Assembly: GCA_003169195.1 (NCBI GenBank)
Contig: PMQB01000643.1
Coordinates: 1-32,349 of the forward strand
DNA: 32,349 bases
From: Bryobacterales bacterium
GTDB taxonomy: Bacteria; Acidobacteriota; Terriglobia; Bryobacterales; Bryobacteraceae
Reading direction: 5' to 3'
Under the pieces are notes generated by a model, which had not been told where the DNA came from, searched no databases, and saw nothing but the letters and a program-made list of their open reading frames with translations. This document shows, piece by piece, positions 30,205 to 32,349 of the stretch (positions within the stretch are counted from its first letter, which is position 1; each line of letters begins with the position of its first letter). A program made the translations under genes and the position numbers.

Positions 30205-31278
30205 TTAGAATTTTGTGCCGTAGAGGGCGAGGCCGGATGCCGCGTTTACAATCGCATCTACGGTGCGGAAGCCTACGCTCTTGGCGTCGCTGTTGGGAAT
30301 GAACAGGATGTCTTCCGGCTGTAGCGGAATGTCTGCGGTTTTGCCTGCCATCAGTTTCTTGATATTGACGGCGATTTCGGTGCGATTGGTACTTCCGGGC
30401 ACAGCTCTGAGTATTTTCGCCTTGTCACCGGCGGCTGTCTTGGGAAGGCCGCCTGCGAGAGAGACGACCTGAAGGGCAGATAATCGTTCGTTTTCGCCGA
30501 TGGGGAAACCACCTGGTTTGAGGACGTCGCCGACCGCGTAGACAAGGTCGGCTTTGGGAACGAAGATGGTGTCGCCAGGCATGATGGTAAAACTATCGGC
30601 ACCCGCTTGGGTAATTTCTTTGACGTGAACGATGGCGGTGCTGACTTTGCTGGTGGGGGCGACGGTGGCGTTGGGCCAGGGAATAAGTCCCCAGCGAGAT
30701 TCGCGGGTGATTTTGACGGTGGTACCCGCGTTGTCGGCTAGACCGCCGGAGAGGGAGAGGGCGTCGAAGAGATTGTTTTTGCCAATTAATTTGTGAACGC
30801 CTGGGGTTTTGACGGCGCCGAGGACGGAGATGGACTGGCTGGTGAATTCGGTGATGTTGACGACCACGTCGGGGTGTTTGAGGATGGGGCTGAGGTGTTC
30901 GCGGATGGAGTCTTCGAAGGCGTGTAGGGTGAGGCCAGAGGCGTGGATGCGGCCGACGAGGGGAAGCGAGACGTCGCCTTGGCCGTCGATGCGAAAGGTT
31001 TTGTTGGCGAATTGGTCTTGGAATTCGCCGACAATGACGGCGATTTGGTCGTAGGGGCCGAGGACGAAACCTGACGGCGGAGAGACAGCAGATTGCATGG
31101 ATGGACCTTGTAGTGGGGGAGCGGCGGCGACGCTGAGGTTGGTGAGGAGAAGCAGGGCGGTGGTCGTACCGCCAATGATTCCTGATTTGATGGTGCGAAC
31201 GAGAGCTCGGACGCCGAGTAGGAGTTCCGGCCAACTAGGGTCAGATTGGGCGTTGTGTGCAGGAGAGTGCGGTTTCAT
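30205..31278 (-). CDS. Polysaccharide biosynthesis/export protein (Wza-like, SLBB domains)
   Basis: FVLGPYDQIAVIVGEFQDQFANKTFRIDGQGDVSLPLVGRIHASGLTLHAFEDSIREHL; VLGAVKTPGVHKLIGKNNLFDALSLSGGL; VGDVLKPGGFPIGENERLSALQVVSLAGGL. Confidence 0.95.
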   Translation of the reverse strand: MKPHSPAHNAQSDPSWPELLLGVRALVRTIKSGIIGGTTTALLLLTNLSVAAAPPLQGPSMQSAVSPPSGFVLGPYDQIAVIVGEFQDQFANKTFRIDGQGDVSLPLVGRIHASGLTLHAFEDSIREHLSPILKHPDVVVNITEFTSQSISVLGAVKTPGVHKLIGKNNLFDALSLSGGLADNAGTTVKITRESRWGLIPWPNATVAPTSKVSTAIVHVKEITQAGADSFTIMPGDTIFVPKADLVYAVGDVLKPGGFPIGENERLSALQVVSLAGGLPKTAAGDKAKILRAVPGSTNRTEIAVNIKKLMAGKTADIPLQPEDILFIPNSDAKSVGFRTVDAIVNAASGLALYGTKF

Positions 31279-31295
31279 GGGTCTTGTCCTTGAGC

Positions 31296-31562
31296 TTACT
31301 GCGTCATGATTTGTTTAATTTTTTCGTGGAGGTCTTTAACTTCGAGAGCGAGGAGGCGGAGGCGTGATTCGAGGTCGGATATGCGGGCGTCGAAAGATTC
31401 TGGGACGGCGCGGGAGGGGTCCTGGAGAAAGGCGTTGATCGCGAGGCGGGCCAATTCGGAGACGGAGCGAACGCCGGTGGTCGAGCAGAGTTGACGAAAT
31501 CTGAAGTATTCGTCATTGGAGAGACGGAAGCTCACCATGCGGGTGCGGGATTCAAGAGCCAT
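31296..31562 (-). CDS. Small ribbon-helix-helix-like protein with C-terminal coiled coil, possible regulator
   Basis: From ATG 31562: MALESRTRMVSFRLSNDEYFRFRQLCSTTGVRSVSELARLAINAFLQ (RHH-like beta-helix-helix) followed by heptad-like ISDLESRLRLLALEVKDLHEKIKQI. Confidence 0.55.
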   Translation of the reverse strand: MALESRTRMVSFRLSNDEYFRFRQLCSTTGVRSVSELARLAINAFLQDPSRAVPESFDARISDLESRLRLLALEVKDLHEKIKQIMTQ

Positions 31563-31600
31563 ACAACTGGATTGGACACCGGGATAACGAATTAACGAGA

Positions 31601-31660
31601 GATGAACACGGATGAACACGGAGAAGACAAGAACGAACTAACCGCCGATGAACGCGGATG
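31601..31660. repeat. Short GATGAACACG tandem plus a related GATGAACGCGGATG unit, resembling a dispersed intergenic repeat
   Basis: GATGAACACG at 31601-31610 and 31611-31620, then GATGAACGCGGATG near 31647-31660. Confidence 0.55.
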
Positions 31661-31778
31661 GGGGCCGTAACAAAAAGAGAGAAACGTAACGGCCAAAGGG
31701 CGAAGCGCCTTCGCTTTCCCTGATGAAAACAAAGAACCCAGGAGGTGGAAGAGGCTGCGCCAGCAACTTTTGCCTTCC

Positions 31779-32349
31779 TTATTGGGAACAGAGGCAATGG
31801 ATGACGGGGACGGCGGAGGAGAGGTCGGAGTAAGTGAGCTGGTAGGTGGGGAGGGATTGGAGCCAGGATAGAAAAGCGGCGATGTGGGATTCGGTATGAG
31901 GCAGCCAGAAGCCGCTTTTTTGGAGCGCGTAGAGGGTCTCCAAAGTGTTGAGGGGTTCGAGATGAGTCTGTGCGTTGGGACGGTAGTTGGCAAAGACGAT
32001 GGCTCTGGGCAAGGCAGGTCCGCTCGGGTTGGGAGGAGGGAGAAAGCGGACGGGGTTGGAGCCATGGTGGTAGTGGGTGGGAGTGGCTGCGAGTTCGGGG
32101 AAATAGGGAGTGAGAATCGGCCAACTGCCTTCACGGAGCATGAGGGCGAAGGGGAGGGGGATGAGGTGGCCGGAGGATTGGTCGAGGGCGGCGGAGTCAT
32201 CGGAGAGGAGGTGGAGGCCGCTGTGGAGGAGGGCGGCGGTAAGGGTAGATTTGCCGGAGTTGGTGGCAGCGGGGAGGATGAGGGAGTGGCCGGTTTGAGG
32301 GGAGGCGACGGCAGCGGCGTGGAGAATGGCGAGCCACTGGGTGTTGGGG
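31779..32349 (-). CDS. HprK-like kinase / P-loop protein, 5' end beyond the right edge
   Basis: Open minus frame from the edge: PNTQWLAILHAAAVASPQTGHSLILPAATNSGKSTLTAALLHSGLHLLSDDSAALDQSSGHLIPLPFALMLREGSWPILTPYFPEL...CLCSQ*. The P-loop NSGKST followed by LLSDD is characteristic of HprK-related kinases. Confidence 0.7.
   Translation of the reverse strand, partial: PNTQWLAILHAAAVASPQTGHSLILPAATNSGKSTLTAALLHSGLHLLSDDSAALDQSSGHLIPLPFALMLREGSWPILTPYFPELAATPTHYHHGSNPVRFLPPPNPSGPALPRAIVFANYRPNAQTHLEPLNTLETLYALQKSGFWLPHTESHIAAFLSWLQSLPTYQLTYSDLSSAVPVIHCLCSQ

Noticed and set aside
30593-31234. 213-aa minus ORF (MAGTPTRRPSSRSHHQIRNHW...)
   Set aside because: Arg/His/Pro-rich shadow frame of the clear Wza-like gene on the same strand.
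31700-31714. Hairpin GCGAAGCGCCTTCGC as a rho-independent terminator
   Set aside because: Short stem with no adjacent T-run on either strand; termination is not supported.
1-32349. CRISPR array, tRNA/rRNA genes, intact transposase or phage genes
   Set aside because: No regularly spaced repeats, no recognisable tRNA/rRNA sequence and no transposase or integrase motifs were seen on either strand by reading.

Overview
The window looks like part of an Acidobacteriota-type chromosome (affiliation inferred from protein style only). Left third: (i) a minus-strand Ser/Thr kinase-AAA ATPase gene with an apparent internal deletion and frame change; (ii) a frame-disrupted OsmC-like remnant; (iii) a plus-strand module of ECF sigma factor, zinc-finger anti-sigma, TolC, HlyD-type adaptor and RND permease. 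Right two thirds (about 11.0-32.3 kb, all minus strand): a large Wzx/Wzy-type exopolysaccharide locus. It holds an HprK-like kinase (cut by the window edge), a small RHH/coiled-coil protein, a Wza-like export protein, a Wzz/BY-kinase interrupted by one in-frame TAA, FkbM-type methyltransferases, a secreted GH16-like protein, a Wzx flippase, a GT11-like transferase, a Wzy-like polymerase, three GT4 enzymes, a WbaP-like initiating transferase, a GDP-mannose 3,5-epimerase-like enzyme, an NTP_transf_5-like protein and a VanZ-like protein. The most interesting signals are the premature stop in the BY-kinase, the combination of GME-like, GT11-like and GH16-like enzymes (suggesting an L-galactose-containing EPS), a short secreted ORF absent from the ORF track, and the cluster of decayed genes. 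All calls come from reading the sequence and recalled family motifs; no searches were run.
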